DNA of 22,744 bases from Streptomyces katrae (GCF_000966975.1 NZ_JZWV01000130.1:1-22744); one strand, 5' to 3'. Shown: positions 1 through 8,382, counted from the first letter of the stretch. A program made the numbers and translations. The notes: a model not told the origin generated them from the sequence alone.

Positions 1-2
1 CG

Positions 3-74
3 CCCAGCCTCGGCCACCGAGCAGCCGCCAGGCCCGCGCACCCCACCCCGCCGAGCCCCGGAGGCCCTCCATGA
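3..74 (+). CDS. Possible 3' end of an upstream gene
   Basis: One frame is open from the window edge to a TGA at 72-74, which overlaps the ATG of the next gene as ATGA. The next junction (1452-1455) has the same kind of overlap, so an upstream gene translationally coupled to the decarboxylase is plausible. The roughly 23 visible residues are rich in proline and alanine and match nothing I recognise, and third positions are not clearly biased. It could equally be untranslated sequence. In siderophore operons this slot often holds a synthetase or exporter, but nothing here shows that. Confidence 0.22.
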   Translation, partial: PSLGHRAAARPAHPTPPSPGGPP

Positions 75-1455
75 CCGCGCCCGTGCCCACGCCCCCGCTC
101 GCCGGCGGACCGGGCGGCGCCGACGCACTGCGGCCCCTCCTCGACACCGTCCTCACCGCCCTGCGCACCGGAGCCGCCGAACGCCGCGGCCCCCTCCCCG
201 CCGGCGGCCCCCACACCACCGCCGCCCGCGTCCGCGCCACCCTCGGCGACGTCCTCCCCACCCACGGCACCGGCGACCACGAAGCACTCGCCACCCTCGT
301 CCACACCCTCACCGCAGGCGCGGCCGACCCCGCCGACCCCCTCTGCGCCGCCCACCTCCACTGCCCCCCGCTCGCCGTCGCCGCAGCCGCCGACCTCGCC
401 GTCAGCGCCCTCAACCCCAGCCTCGACTCCTGGGACCAGGCCCCCGCCGCCTCCGCCCTCGAAGAACACCTCACCGCCACCCTCGCCGCCGAGCTCTACC
501 CCACCCCCCACCCCGACGCCCTCCTCACCACCGCGGCACCGAAGCCAACCAGCTCGCCCTCCTCCTCGCCCGCGAACGCCACGGCCCCCGCCTCACCGTC
601 GTCCACGGCGCCAACGCCCACCACTCCATCCCCCGCGCCGCCTGGCTCCTCGGCCTGCCCCCCACCCTCATCCTCCCCACCCCCACCGGCACCCTCGACC
701 CCGCCACCCTCGACGCAGCCCTCACCCGCACCCCCGGCCCCGTCCTCGTCACCGCCACCGCCGGCACCACCGACGCCGGACTCATCGACCCCCTCCCCGC
801 CCTCGCCGACCTCTGCGACCACCACGGCGCCGAACTCCACATCGACGCCGCCTACGGCGGAACCCTCACCTTCAGCCCCCTCCACCGCCCCAGACTCGCC
901 GGCCTCGACCGCGCCCGCTCCCTCACCCTCGACTTCCACAAACTCGGCTGGCAACCCGTCGCCGCAGGCCTCCTCGCCGTCCCCGACACCAGCCTCCTGG
1001 CCCCCCTCGCCCACCAGGCCGACTACCTCAACGCCACCGACGACACCGAAGCCGGCCTGCCCGACCTCCTCGGCCGCTCCCTGCGCACCACCCGCCGCCC
1101 CGACGCCTTCAAAATCGCCACCACCCTGCGCTCACTCGGCCGCGACGGCCTCGCCCGCCTCATCGACCACACCTGCGCCGCAGCCCACCGGCTCGCCGAC
1201 CTCCTCGACGCCCACCCCGGCTTCGAACTCCACGCCCACCCCACCATCACCACCGTCCTCTTCCGACCCACCCCCACGGACGACGACCGGCTCGCCACCC
1301 TGCGCCGCACCCTCCTCCACGACGGCACCGCCGTCCTCGGCCGCGCCACCGCCGACGGCCGCCTCTGGCTCAAAGCCACCCTCCTCAACCCCCACACCAC
1401 GACCGGGGACCTGGACACCCTCATCGCCCACCTGGAAGGCAGAACCCACCGATGA
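71..1455 (+). pseudogene. PLP-dependent L-lysine/diamino-acid decarboxylase (DesA-like), frameshifted
   Basis: Group II pyridoxal-phosphate decarboxylase, the family of DesA and L-2,4-diaminobutyrate decarboxylase. Such enzymes make the diamine (cadaverine or similar) for hydroxamate siderophores. From the ATG at 71 the frame reads well, with a NPSLDSWDQAP stretch typical of the family, up to about residue 154 (base 532). It then turns into Pro/Ser nonsense. The true continuation is in another frame from about base 535: GGTEANQLALL, then IDAAYGG (PLP-binding Asp) and LDFHKLGWQP (Schiff-base Lys), to TGA at 1453-1455. Restoring one G in the Gly-Gly codons at 532-536 gives an intact enzyme of about 461 residues, the usual length. 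So this is a recent 1-base deletion or a sequencing error. The stop overlaps the next start (ATGA), implying translational coupling. Which diamino acid is used cannot be read from the sequence. Confidence 0.82.
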
Positions 1456-2861
1456 CCGCCCAGCACGATGCACCCCACGACCTCGTCGGAATCGGCATCG
1501 GCCCCTTCAACCTCTCCCTCGCCGCCCTCAGCCACGGCCTCCCCGCCCAGGGCGCCGACCGCCTCGCCACCGCCTTCTACGACCAGCGCCGCGACTTCCG
1601 CTGGCACCCCGGCCTCCTCATCGACGGCGCCACCCTCCAGGTCCCCTTCCTCGCCGACCTCGTCACCCTCGCCGACCCCGCCAGCCCCTGGACGTTCCTC
1701 AACTACCTCAAGCACAAGGAACGCCTCTTCCCCTTCTACTTCGCCGAGCGGTTCCACATCCAGCGCGCCGAATACGACGCCTACTGCCGCTGGGTCGCCG
1801 GCCGCCTCCCCGGACTCCACTTCGGCCACCAGGTCGACGCCGTCCGCTGGAACCCCGAACGCGACCTCTTCGAAGTCGACTACACCCAGCTCGACCCCGA
1901 CGGAGAAGCCGAAGCCCTCGGCCGCACCTACACCCGCAACCTCGCCCTCGGCATCGGCACCGCCCCCTACGTCCCCGAACCCCTGCGCCCCCTCGCCGAA
2001 GCCCCTACCGTCCCCGTCATCCACTCCGCCGACTACCTCGACAACCGCGCCCGCATCCTCGGCGCCGAACACGTCACCGTCATCGGCTCGGGCCAGTCCG
2101 GAGCCGAGGTCTTCCTCGACCTCCTGCGCGCCCGCCCCGCCGGCCGCGAACGCCTCACCTGGCTCGCCCGCACCCCCTCCTTCGCCCCCATGGAGTACTC
2201 CAAGCTCGGCCTCGAACACTTCACCCCCGACTACACCCGCTACTTCCACTCCCTCCCCGAACCCGTCCGCGACCGCCTCGTCCCCGCCCAATGGCAGCTC
2301 CACAAGGGCATCGACTCCGCCACCATCGCCGCCATCCACGAGGAGCTCTACCGCCGCACCCTCCACGGCGGCTGGCCCGACACCGTCCTCACCCCCGGAG
2401 TCACCGTCCGCACCGCCGGCCGGGTCGCCACCACCAAGGTCGAACTCCACCTCGAACACACCCAGCAGGGCAGCCGCTCCCGCCTCACCACCGACGCCGT
2501 CGTCCTCGCCACCGGCTACAAGGAACGCCCCCTGACCAGGCTCTTCGCCGGCCTCGACCCCTACATGCGCAAGGACTCCTCCGGCCGCCCCCGCATCGAC
2601 GACCGCTACCGCATGATCCTCGACCCCTCCGTCAGCGGAACCGTCTTCGTCCAGAACGGCGAACGCCACACCCACGGCGTCGGAACCCCCGACCTCGGCC
2701 TCGCCGCCTGGCGCAGCGCCGCCATCCTCAACACCCTCACCGGCAAGGACCCCTACCCCCAGCCCGACCGCACCGCCTTCACCACCTTCGGCCTCGAACA
2801 GCGCGAACACACCCGCCCCCGCCCCGCCGTCGACCTCCTCCCGCTCGTCGACCACCCCTGA
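1452..2861 (+). CDS. Lysine N6-hydroxylase / ornithine N5-oxygenase family flavoprotein (DesB/IucD-like)
   Basis: NADPH- and FAD-dependent N-hydroxylating monooxygenase, cytoplasmic, 469 residues. It puts the N-hydroxyl on a diamine or diamino acid, the first committed step toward a hydroxamate siderophore. Visible motifs: FAD-binding GIGIGPFNLSLA near residues 13-24, the substrate-side region DGATLQVPFLADLVTL around 58-73, NADPH-binding VIGSGQSGAEV at about 210-220, and ATGY at 353-356. The start is the ATG overlapping the decarboxylase stop. Because the decarboxylase lies just upstream, the likely substrate is its diamine product (cadaverine in the desferrioxamine pathway), but free lysine or ornithine is possible. 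No acyltransferase or NIS synthetase follows; the operon ends at a strong hairpin. Any further siderophore genes must lie left of the window. Confidence 0.9.
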   Translation: MTAQHDAPHDLVGIGIGPFNLSLAALSHGLPAQGADRLATAFYDQRRDFRWHPGLLIDGATLQVPFLADLVTLADPASPWTFLNYLKHKERLFPFYFAERFHIQRAEYDAYCRWVAGRLPGLHFGHQVDAVRWNPERDLFEVDYTQLDPDGEAEALGRTYTRNLALGIGTAPYVPEPLRPLAEAPTVPVIHSADYLDNRARILGAEHVTVIGSGQSGAEVFLDLLRARPAGRERLTWLARTPSFAPMEYSKLGLEHFTPDYTRYFHSLPEPVRDRLVPAQWQLHKGIDSATIAAIHEELYRRTLHGGWPDTVLTPGVTVRTAGRVATTKVELHLEHTQQGSRSRLTTDAVVLATGYKERPLTRLFAGLDPYMRKDSSGRPRIDDRYRMILDPSVSGTVFVQNGERHTHGVGTPDLGLAAWRSAAILNTLTGKDPYPQPDRTAFTTFGLEQREHTRPRPAVDLLPLVDHP

Positions 2862-2867
2862 ACGCAC

Positions 2868-2906
2868 CCGGGGCCGGGCCCGCCACACGGCGGAACCCGG
2901 CCCCGG
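2868..2906. terminator. Bidirectional terminator between convergent hydroxylase and nucleotidase genes
   Basis: A perfect 11-bp stem (2868-2878 with 2896-2906, CCGGGGCCGGG against its complement) encloses a second 5-bp stem (2880-2884 with 2889-2893) with an ACAC loop. It fills the 63-bp gap between two convergent stops. There is no T-run, which is common in streptomycetes. Confidence 0.75.
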
Positions 2907-2924
2907 AGCGAGACGCGCGCGGAA

Positions 2925-4736
2925 CTACGAGAACACCGGCACCCCGGCCCGCGTCAGCTTCCAGTCCACCGAAGCGAACTGCGCCGGATCGATCGTCCCC
3001 TTCTCCTTCACCCACTGGATGATCGTCGTCCGGATCTCCTCCGAGTTCGACCACAGCTGCTTCGCCTGCGGCACGTGCGGGAAGTTGCCGCCACCCGAAG
3101 CCCGGTAGTTGTTCACCGCCAGCACGAACCGCGCCGCCGGATCCACCGGCTTCCCCTGGAACGACAGGTTCGAGATCCGCGAACCCTTCGGCTGCGCGAT
3201 GTCGATGTCGTACGACAGCCCGTACAGCGCGTCGTAGTTGTAGTCCGGGGTCGACTCCGCGTTCGTCAGCTTCGCCGGGTCCACCACGTCACCCGGCGCC
3301 GTCTGGACGTAGTACTTCGCCGAGTACTCCAGGTAGTCCTTCAGCTGCGCACCCGTCAGCAGACGAGCCTCCAGGGTGTTCTCGAACGGGTACAGACCCG
3401 CCGCGTCCTTGATCGTCACCTGCCCGGCCGGGATCGCCGCCGTCCGCGAGAAGCACGAAGCCTGCGACAGCACCGGCAGCGCCGCCCACTCCGTACCCGC
3501 CAGCGCAGCCTTGACCGTCTCCGCCTGCACATGGCTGATCAGGTCGATGATCGGCACGTCCTTCACCGGACCCTCCGCCGAACTCATCGCCAGCTTCGAC
3601 GTACCGATCACCTGGTTGACGTACGCCACCACCTTGCGGTGCTCGTCCGCCAGCAGACCGGTGATCTTCGGGTCCTCGGCGGCCGTGTTCGAGTTCAGCA
3701 CCTTCGCCGACACCTTCGACACCGACCAGCGGCCCCGCTCCCACGCCAGCTCGAAGTCGAACAGCGTCAGCCGCTGCCCCCACTTCAGCGGCTCCGACAG
3801 CACCACGTCCTTGCCGGTCGCCTTGTTCTTCACCCGGTACTCCGGGATCTCCGTGTGCGCGTGACCCACCAGGATCGCGTCGATCCCCGGCACCTGCTCC
3901 GCCACCAGACCGGCCGCGTTCTCGATGTACGGCAGCTGGTCACCGTACGAGGAGGTACCGCTCGACCCCGAGTGCGCCGAAACGATCACCACGTCCGCAC
4001 CCATCGAGCGCAGCCGCGGCACGTACTTCGCCGCCTGCTCCTCCAGCCCCGGGAACGTCATCTTCCCCTGCACGTTCGCCTTGTCCCAGATCGCGATCCC
4101 CGGGTTCGTCAGCCCCAGCACCGCCACCTTCACGTCCCGCCCGTGCGGGGTCCGCAGCCGGTGCATGCTGTACGGCGCGAACGCCGGCTTCAGCGTCTTC
4201 GCGTCCAGCGCGTTCGCCCCCAGCAGCGGGAAGTGACACTGCTCCTCGAACTTCCGCAGCACCGGGATGCCGTAGTTGAACTCGTGGTTCCCGATCGCCG
4301 CCGCGTCGTAGCCGATCGCGTTCATCGCCTGGGCCATCGGGTGCACCGGACCCCGGCGCGCCGTGATCGGGTCCACCTTGGCGTAGTAGTACGCCAGCTG
4401 CGTGCCCTGGATGGTGTCACCCGCGTCGATCAGGAGGGTGTTGCACCGCCCCTTCTCCGCGCGCACCTGGTTCACCAGCGTCGAGATCTTCGCCAGACCG
4501 ATGTCGTTGTGCGCCTTGTCGTCGAACTCCTTGTCCGTGAAGTAGTCCCAGTTGAAGACGTTCCCGTGCAGGTCGGTCGTCCCCATCACGGTGAACGAGT
4601 ACGTCCGCTGCTTCCCCGACGGCGCGGCGGCGGCAGCCGGCGCGGCAGCGGCCGGCGCGGCCGAAGCCCCCGCCAGCGCCACGGCGGCACCCGTCGCGGC
4701 CGAAGCCCCCATGAACGTCCTACGGTCGAACCCCAT
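2925..4736 (-). CDS. Tat-exported bifunctional metallophosphatase / 5'-nucleotidase
   Basis: Extracellular nucleotidase or 2',3'-cyclic phosphodiesterase of 603 residues, likely releasing phosphate and nucleosides from exogenous nucleotides. The N-terminus MGFDRRTFMG followed by a hydrophobic, alanine-rich stretch to about residue 40 is a twin-arginine signal. The metallophosphoesterase domain follows with TTDLHGN (Asp55, His57), DAGDTIQGT (Asp107), GNHEFNYG (Asn150-His151), SAHSG and GHAHTEIP. The C-terminal 5'-nucleotidase domain includes PFENTLEARLLTG and a late NNYRASGGGNFP substrate motif. The ATG at 4736 is preceded by GGGAG a few bases upstream. It is transcribed alone, divergent from the SIMPL gene and convergent with the hydroxylase. 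I see no clear PHO box. It uses G-ending codons on the minus strand, the mirror image of its C-ending plus-strand neighbours. Confidence 0.92.
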   Translation of the reverse strand: MGFDRRTFMGASAATGAAVALAGASAAPAAAAPAAAAAPSGKQRTYSFTVMGTTDLHGNVFNWDYFTDKEFDDKAHNDIGLAKISTLVNQVRAEKGRCNTLLIDAGDTIQGTQLAYYYAKVDPITARRGPVHPMAQAMNAIGYDAAAIGNHEFNYGIPVLRKFEEQCHFPLLGANALDAKTLKPAFAPYSMHRLRTPHGRDVKVAVLGLTNPGIAIWDKANVQGKMTFPGLEEQAAKYVPRLRSMGADVVIVSAHSGSSGTSSYGDQLPYIENAAGLVAEQVPGIDAILVGHAHTEIPEYRVKNKATGKDVVLSEPLKWGQRLTLFDFELAWERGRWSVSKVSAKVLNSNTAAEDPKITGLLADEHRKVVAYVNQVIGTSKLAMSSAEGPVKDVPIIDLISHVQAETVKAALAGTEWAALPVLSQASCFSRTAAIPAGQVTIKDAAGLYPFENTLEARLLTGAQLKDYLEYSAKYYVQTAPGDVVDPAKLTNAESTPDYNYDALYGLSYDIDIAQPKGSRISNLSFQGKPVDPAARFVLAVNNYRASGGGNFPHVPQAKQLWSNSEEIRTTIIQWVKEKGTIDPAQFASVDWKLTRAGVPVFS

Positions 4737-4890
4737 GTCACTCTCCCCTGGTCAGGCGTGTGTCAGTACAGCGTCAAAACGCGTGGACAACGCGCGTAGA
4801 TTCTGACCGATGGGTAACAAGCCGCAACACCCCACCCAGGTTTCGATCCGATGACCAGACCCGTACGGGCGACGGTGCGACAGTGAAACC
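4737..4890. promoter_or_regulatory. Divergent promoter region, nucleotidase / SIMPL gene
   Basis: The 154-bp spacer between divergent starts must carry both promoters. On the minus side the ribosome site GGGAG lies just upstream of the nucleotidase ATG. On the plus side the SIMPL ATG has only a weak purine run. A perfect 10-bp palindrome, CCCGTACGGG (4860-4869), lies 21 bases before the SIMPL start and could bind a dimeric regulator. No confident -35/-10 pair could be assigned. Confidence 0.45.
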
Positions 4891-5613
4891 ATGACCCAGG
4901 ACGCCACGCACACCCCGCCCACCGCCCACCAGCCCTACGGCACCCCCGAAGTACCCCGCGTCGCCGTCCGCGGCGAAGCCCGCCTCGAAGTCGACCCCGA
5001 AATCGCCCGCATCGGCATCACCGTCACCGCCCGCGGCACCGACCGCCGCACCGCCCTCGAAGACCTCACCCGCCGCAACAACACCGTCCTCGACCTCGTC
5101 AAGAGCTACGGCGACCCCGTCGAAAAACTCGAAACCGGCGCCTTCTCCATCACCCCCGAACCCACCCGCCACGGCCGAGGCGAACGCATCCGCGCCTACC
5201 ACGGCACCGTCCACATCACCGCCGAACTGAACGACTTCACCGCCCTCGGCGAACTCACCACCCGCCTCGCCGACCTCGAACTCACCCGCGTCGACGGCCC
5301 CTGGTGGGCCCTGCGCCCCACCTCACCCGCCCACGGCGAAGCCCGCCGCCAGGCCGTCCTCGAAGCCGTCCAGCGCGCCCGCGAATACGCCCACGCCCTC
5401 GGCGCCGACCTCGCCGCCCTCGTCGAACTCGCCGACCTCGGCGCCGAGAACGCCGCCCCCCTCGCCATGGCCGCCCCCGCCGGCATCCACCGCTCCCTGA
5501 CCTTCGCCGGCACCGAGGACGGCGGCGCCCCGCCCCTCGACCTCGAACCCCAGCGGCAGACCGTCCACGCCCAGGTGAACGCCCGCTTCACCATGACCCC
5601 GCCCCAGCTCTGA
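4891..5613 (+). CDS. SIMPL (DUF541) domain protein
   Basis: 240-residue protein of the SIMPL/DUF541 family, whose biochemical role is not settled; members have been tied to oxidative stress and kinase-associated signalling. After a polar 25-residue leader the domain runs to the end: PRVAVRGEARLEVDPEIARIG near residues 22-42 is the characteristic opening, followed by an ALEDL helix, the ETGAFSITPE strand and a long C-terminal portion with EARRQAVLEAVQRAREYA. There is no signal peptide or membrane segment, so it should be cytoplasmic, unlike many SIMPL proteins that are exported. The ATG at 4891 is the first start in frame with domain sequence just behind it. It is followed by a strong terminator, so it is a single-gene unit. 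Third positions are almost all C. Confidence 0.88.
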   Translation: MTQDATHTPPTAHQPYGTPEVPRVAVRGEARLEVDPEIARIGITVTARGTDRRTALEDLTRRNNTVLDLVKSYGDPVEKLETGAFSITPEPTRHGRGERIRAYHGTVHITAELNDFTALGELTTRLADLELTRVDGPWWALRPTSPAHGEARRQAVLEAVQRAREYAHALGADLAALVELADLGAENAAPLAMAAPAGIHRSLTFAGTEDGGAPPLDLEPQRQTVHAQVNARFTMTPPQL

Positions 5614-5643
5614 AACCCGTACAAAACACCGAAGCGGTGACCC

Positions 5644-5673
5644 CGTGGGGGTGCTCATCGGAGCACCCCCACG
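5644..5673 (+). terminator. Intrinsic terminator after the SIMPL gene
   Basis: Perfect 13-bp stem (5644-5656 with 5661-5673) with an ATCG tetraloop, 30 bases after the stop codon. No T-run follows. It separates the SIMPL gene from pyruvate kinase. Confidence 0.8.
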
Positions 5674-5688
5674 CACATTCAACAAATG

Positions 5689-5717
5689 TCAACAACCCTT
5701 TGCCCAAAGGTTGTTGA
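5689..5717 (+). promoter_or_regulatory. Inverted repeat upstream of pyruvate kinase, candidate operator
   Basis: TCAACAACC-C-TTT (5689-5701) and AAAGGTTGTTGA (5706-5717) form a 12-bp inverted repeat with one bulged C and a GCCC centre. It is notably AT-rich for this genome and sits about 50 bp before the pyk start. If the start codon is the transcription start, the repeat lies around -53 to -81, a usual place for an activator or repressor site. The regulator is unknown. Confidence 0.45.
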
Positions 5718-5757
5718 GCAGACACGCCCATCTCATGTCCTACCCCCCGGTAGGGCA

Positions 5758-5763
5758 TACCCT
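5758..5763 (+). promoter_or_regulatory. Candidate -10 box for a leaderless pyk transcript
   Basis: TACCCT fits the actinobacterial -10 pattern TANNNT and is followed by exactly six bases (CGCCCC) before the ATG at 5770. That spacing puts the transcription start at the start codon. No Shine-Dalgarno sequence is present. No good -35 box is visible. Confidence 0.45.
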
Positions 5764-5769
5764 CGCCCC

Positions 5770-7197
5770 ATGCGCCGAGCGAAAATCGTATGTACCCTGG
5801 GCCCCGCCACCGACTCCTACGACCAGATCAAAGCCCTGGTCGAAGCCGGAATGGACATCGCCCGCCTCAACCTCAGCCACGGCACCTACGCCGAACACGA
5901 GGAGCGCTACCAGCGCGTACGCAAGGCCTCCGACGAAACCGGCCGCAGCGTCGGCATCCTCGCCGACCTTCAAGGCCCGAAGATCCGCCTCGGCCGCTTC
6001 CACGAAGGACCCGTACTCCTTGAACGCGGAGACGAGTTCACCATCACCACCGAAGACCACCCGGGCGACCGCCACACCTGCGGCACCACCTACAAGGGCC
6101 TCGCCCACGACGTCACCACCGGCGAACGCATCCTCGTCGACGACGGCCGCGTCACCCTCGAAGTCACCGCCGTCGAAGGCCCCCGCGTCCACACCCGCGT
6201 CATCGAAGGCGGCATGGTCTCCGACCACAAAGGCCTCAACCTCCCCGGCGTCGCCGTCTCCGTCCCCGCCCTCTCCGACAAGGACATCGAAGACCTCCGC
6301 TGGGCCCTGCGCACCGGCGTCGACGTCATCGCCCTCTCCTTCGTCCGCACCGGCCGCGACATCGAAGACGTCCACCGCATCATGGACGAGGAAGACCGCC
6401 GCCTCCCCGTCATCGCGAAAATCGAAAAACCCCAGGCCGTCGAGAACATCGACGACATCGTCGCCGCCTTCGACGGCATCATGGTCGCCCGCGGCGACCT
6501 CGGCGTCGAAATGCCCCTGGAGCAAGTCCCCATCGTCCAGAAGCGCGCCATCAAACTCGCCAAGCGCAACGCCAAACCGGTCATCGTCGCCACCCAGATG
6601 CTCGACTCCATGATCGACAACAGCCGGCCCACCCGCGCCGAAGCCTCCGACGTCGCCAACGCCGTCATCGACGGCACCGACGCCGTCATGCTCTCCGGCG
6701 AAACCAGCGTCGGCAAACACCCCGTCGAAACCGTCCGCACCATGGCCCGCATCGTCGCCGCCGCCGAAGAAGACATCCTCGCCAAGGGCCTCCCGCCCCT
6801 CACCGACCGCAACAAACCCCGCACCCAAGGCGGAGCCGTCGCCCGCGCCGCCGCCGAAATGGGCGACTTCCTCGACGCCAAATACCTCGTCGCCTTCACC
6901 CAGAGCGGAGACACCGTCCGCCGCCTCTCCCGCTACCGCTCACCCATCCCGCTCCTCGCCTTCACCCCCGACCCCGCCACCCGCTCCCAGCTCAACCTCA
7001 CCTGGGGCGTCGAAACCTTCCTCGGCCCCCACGTCGACTCCACCGACGCCATGGTCGCCCAGGTCGAAGAAGAACTCCTGCGCATCGGCCGCTGCCAGAG
7101 GGGCGACATCGTCGTCATCACCGCCGGCTCACCCCCCGGCGTCAGCGGCAAGACCAACCTCGTCCGCATCCACCACATCGGCGACCCCGTCCACTGA
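5770..7197 (+). CDS. pyk: Pyruvate kinase
   Basis: Converts phosphoenolpyruvate and ADP to pyruvate and ATP, the last step of glycolysis; cytoplasmic, normally a homotetramer. At 475 residues it has the normal length. It opens with RRAKIVCTLGPATDSYDQI, has the substrate stretch ARLNLSHG at 31-38, LQGPKIRLG near 68-76, the signature VIAKIEKPQAVENI with catalytic Lys217 and Glu219, and GIMVARGDLGVEMP with Asp243. TDAVMLSGETSVGK marks the end of the barrel. The frame is open farther upstream, but the ATG at 5770 is chosen because the family begins at this methionine and the upstream residues look untranslated. It lacks a ribosome site and is probably leaderless. Many streptomycetes carry two pyk genes; this one is near the liv/pdtaR region, as I recall for pyk1 of S. 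coelicolor. Confidence 0.96.
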   Translation: MRRAKIVCTLGPATDSYDQIKALVEAGMDIARLNLSHGTYAEHEERYQRVRKASDETGRSVGILADLQGPKIRLGRFHEGPVLLERGDEFTITTEDHPGDRHTCGTTYKGLAHDVTTGERILVDDGRVTLEVTAVEGPRVHTRVIEGGMVSDHKGLNLPGVAVSVPALSDKDIEDLRWALRTGVDVIALSFVRTGRDIEDVHRIMDEEDRRLPVIAKIEKPQAVENIDDIVAAFDGIMVARGDLGVEMPLEQVPIVQKRAIKLAKRNAKPVIVATQMLDSMIDNSRPTRAEASDVANAVIDGTDAVMLSGETSVGKHPVETVRTMARIVAAAEEDILAKGLPPLTDRNKPRTQGGAVARAAAEMGDFLDAKYLVAFTQSGDTVRRLSRYRSPIPLLAFTPDPATRSQLNLTWGVETFLGPHVDSTDAMVAQVEEELLRIGRCQRGDIVVITAGSPPGVSGKTNLVRIHHIGDPVH

Positions 7198-7208
7198 CAC
7201 ACGCATAC

Positions 7209-7246
7209 GAACACCGCCGCACCCCCTCGGGGGCCCGGCGGTGTTC
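7209..7246. terminator. Bidirectional terminator between pyk and the serine hydrolase gene
   Basis: Perfect 11-bp stem (7209-7219, GAACACCGCCG, with 7236-7246) plus an inner CCCCC/GGGGG stem (7222-7226 with 7229-7233). It lies in the 69-bp gap between two convergent genes. Confidence 0.8.
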
Positions 7247-7266
7247 CCGTCTTCCCGCACCTCACC

Positions 7267-8382
7267 TCAACGGCACAGAGCCCGGTCCACCAACCCCTCC
7301 AACCGCTCCGTCACCCCGTAGTCCACCGGATCCGCCGTCACCGCCACACTCACCGCACGCCCATCCGGCCCCACCCCACCACGGGTCTCGAACCCCGTGA
7401 TGTCACCCCCGTGCCCCCAGTACACCCCGCCACACGACAGAGGCCGCCGCATCAGCCCCAGCCCATACCCCACATCCGAACCCTTCACCACCGGCACCGT
7501 CGTCCGCATCGCCCGCAACTGCTCGTCCCGCAACAGACGACCCCCCAGCAACGCCGAGAAGAACCGGTTCATATCCGAATTCGTCGACACCATCTGACCC
7601 GCCGCCCACGCCGCCGACGGATCGATCACCGTCACGTCCCGCAGCGGCCCGCCCACCACGTCCTGGTGGTAACCGTGCGGATGCGCCTCCCGGATACCCC
7701 GGTCACGAGGCGCCGGGAAATACGTGTGCCGCAACCCCAACCGCTTCACCACCCGCCGGTCGATCTCCTCCGCGAGCGGCCGCCGCGCCACCTTCTCCAC
7801 GATCAGACCGGCCAGCACGTAGTTCGTGTTGCTGTAGTGGAACGTCTTCCCGTCCGACGACGTCGCCGGATGCCGGAACGCGATCTCCAGCACCTCCCGC
7901 GGCTCCACGTACCGCCCCCGCTCGATCGCCTCCCCGACCTCCGCCTCATAGTCCGGGATCCCGCTCGTGTGCTGGAGCAACTGCCGCACGGTGATCTTCC
8001 GACCGTCGAAACCCTCCCCGCGCACCACCCCCGGCAGGTGCTCCTCCACCAGATCGTCCAGCCCCAGCCGCCCCTCACCCACCAGCTGCAACAGCACCAC
8101 GGCCGTGAACACCTTCGTATTGCTCCCGATCCGCACCTGCCCGTCCCGAGGCACCGCCGCACCCGTCGCGAAATCACCCACCCCAGCGGTATAGACCCGC
8201 GAACGCCCGTCCCCCTCCGTCACGGTCGCCAGCGCACCCGGAACCCCACCCGCCCGCACCAGCCCGTCCAGACCCCGCTGAACGGAATCCGGCCGACCGG
8301 CCGCGAACGCCACCGGCTGCGCCACCACCCCCAGCGCCAGAACCCCGACCGCCACCGCAGCCACCATCCGCCGCCCACCCAT
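7267..8382 (-). CDS. Secreted serine hydrolase, beta-lactamase / D-Ala-D-Ala carboxypeptidase family
   Basis: 371-residue penicillin-binding-like serine hydrolase (beta-lactamase class C / R61 DD-peptidase fold). Residues 1-28 form a Sec-type signal (GGRR, then a hydrophobic run ending near AFAA). The catalytic motifs are all present: Ser87-Asn-Thr-Lys90 (SxxK), Tyr183-Ser-Asn185 (YxN) and His324-Gly-Gly326 in the K/HTG position. It should act outside the cell on peptidoglycan peptides, D-amino-acid esters or amides; substrate cannot be told from sequence and clinical beta-lactam resistance should not be assumed. The ATG at 8382 follows a strong GGGGAGGG; the frame extends 30 codons farther but that part lacks a signal-peptide character. 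It lies downstream of the EF-hand gene in the same direction, 120 bp away. Confidence 0.9.
   Translation of the reverse strand: MGGRRMVAAVAVGVLALGVVAQPVAFAAGRPDSVQRGLDGLVRAGGVPGALATVTEGDGRSRVYTAGVGDFATGAAVPRDGQVRIGSNTKVFTAVVLLQLVGEGRLGLDDLVEEHLPGVVRGEGFDGRKITVRQLLQHTSGIPDYEAEVGEAIERGRYVEPREVLEIAFRHPATSSDGKTFHYSNTNYVLAGLIVEKVARRPLAEEIDRRVVKRLGLRHTYFPAPRDRGIREAHPHGYHQDVVGGPLRDVTVIDPSAAWAAGQMVSTNSDMNRFFSALLGGRLLRDEQLRAMRTTVPVVKGSDVGYGLGLMRRPLSCGGVYWGHGGDITGFETRGGVGPDGRAVSVAVTADPVDYGVTERLEGLVDRALCR

Noticed and set aside
71..3022. A 983-codon open frame on the plus strand
   Set aside because: Only its first 154 codons code for protein (the decarboxylase). The rest is Pro/Ser/Arg-rich shadow of the correct frames, as is common in very GC-rich DNA.
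4782..4790. A DnaA-box-like sequence (TTGTCCACG on the minus strand)
   Set aside because: It is a single site with one mismatch, with no cluster, no dnaA/dnaN and no AT-rich unwinding region; chance is enough.
3075..4799. 574-codon plus-strand frame opposite the nucleotidase
   Set aside because: Arg/His/Val-rich antisense of a gene with all its catalytic motifs on the other strand.
5686..5769. 28-residue N-terminal extension of pyruvate kinase
   Set aside because: The region holds the inverted repeat and the -10 box, and the family begins at the methionine at 5770.
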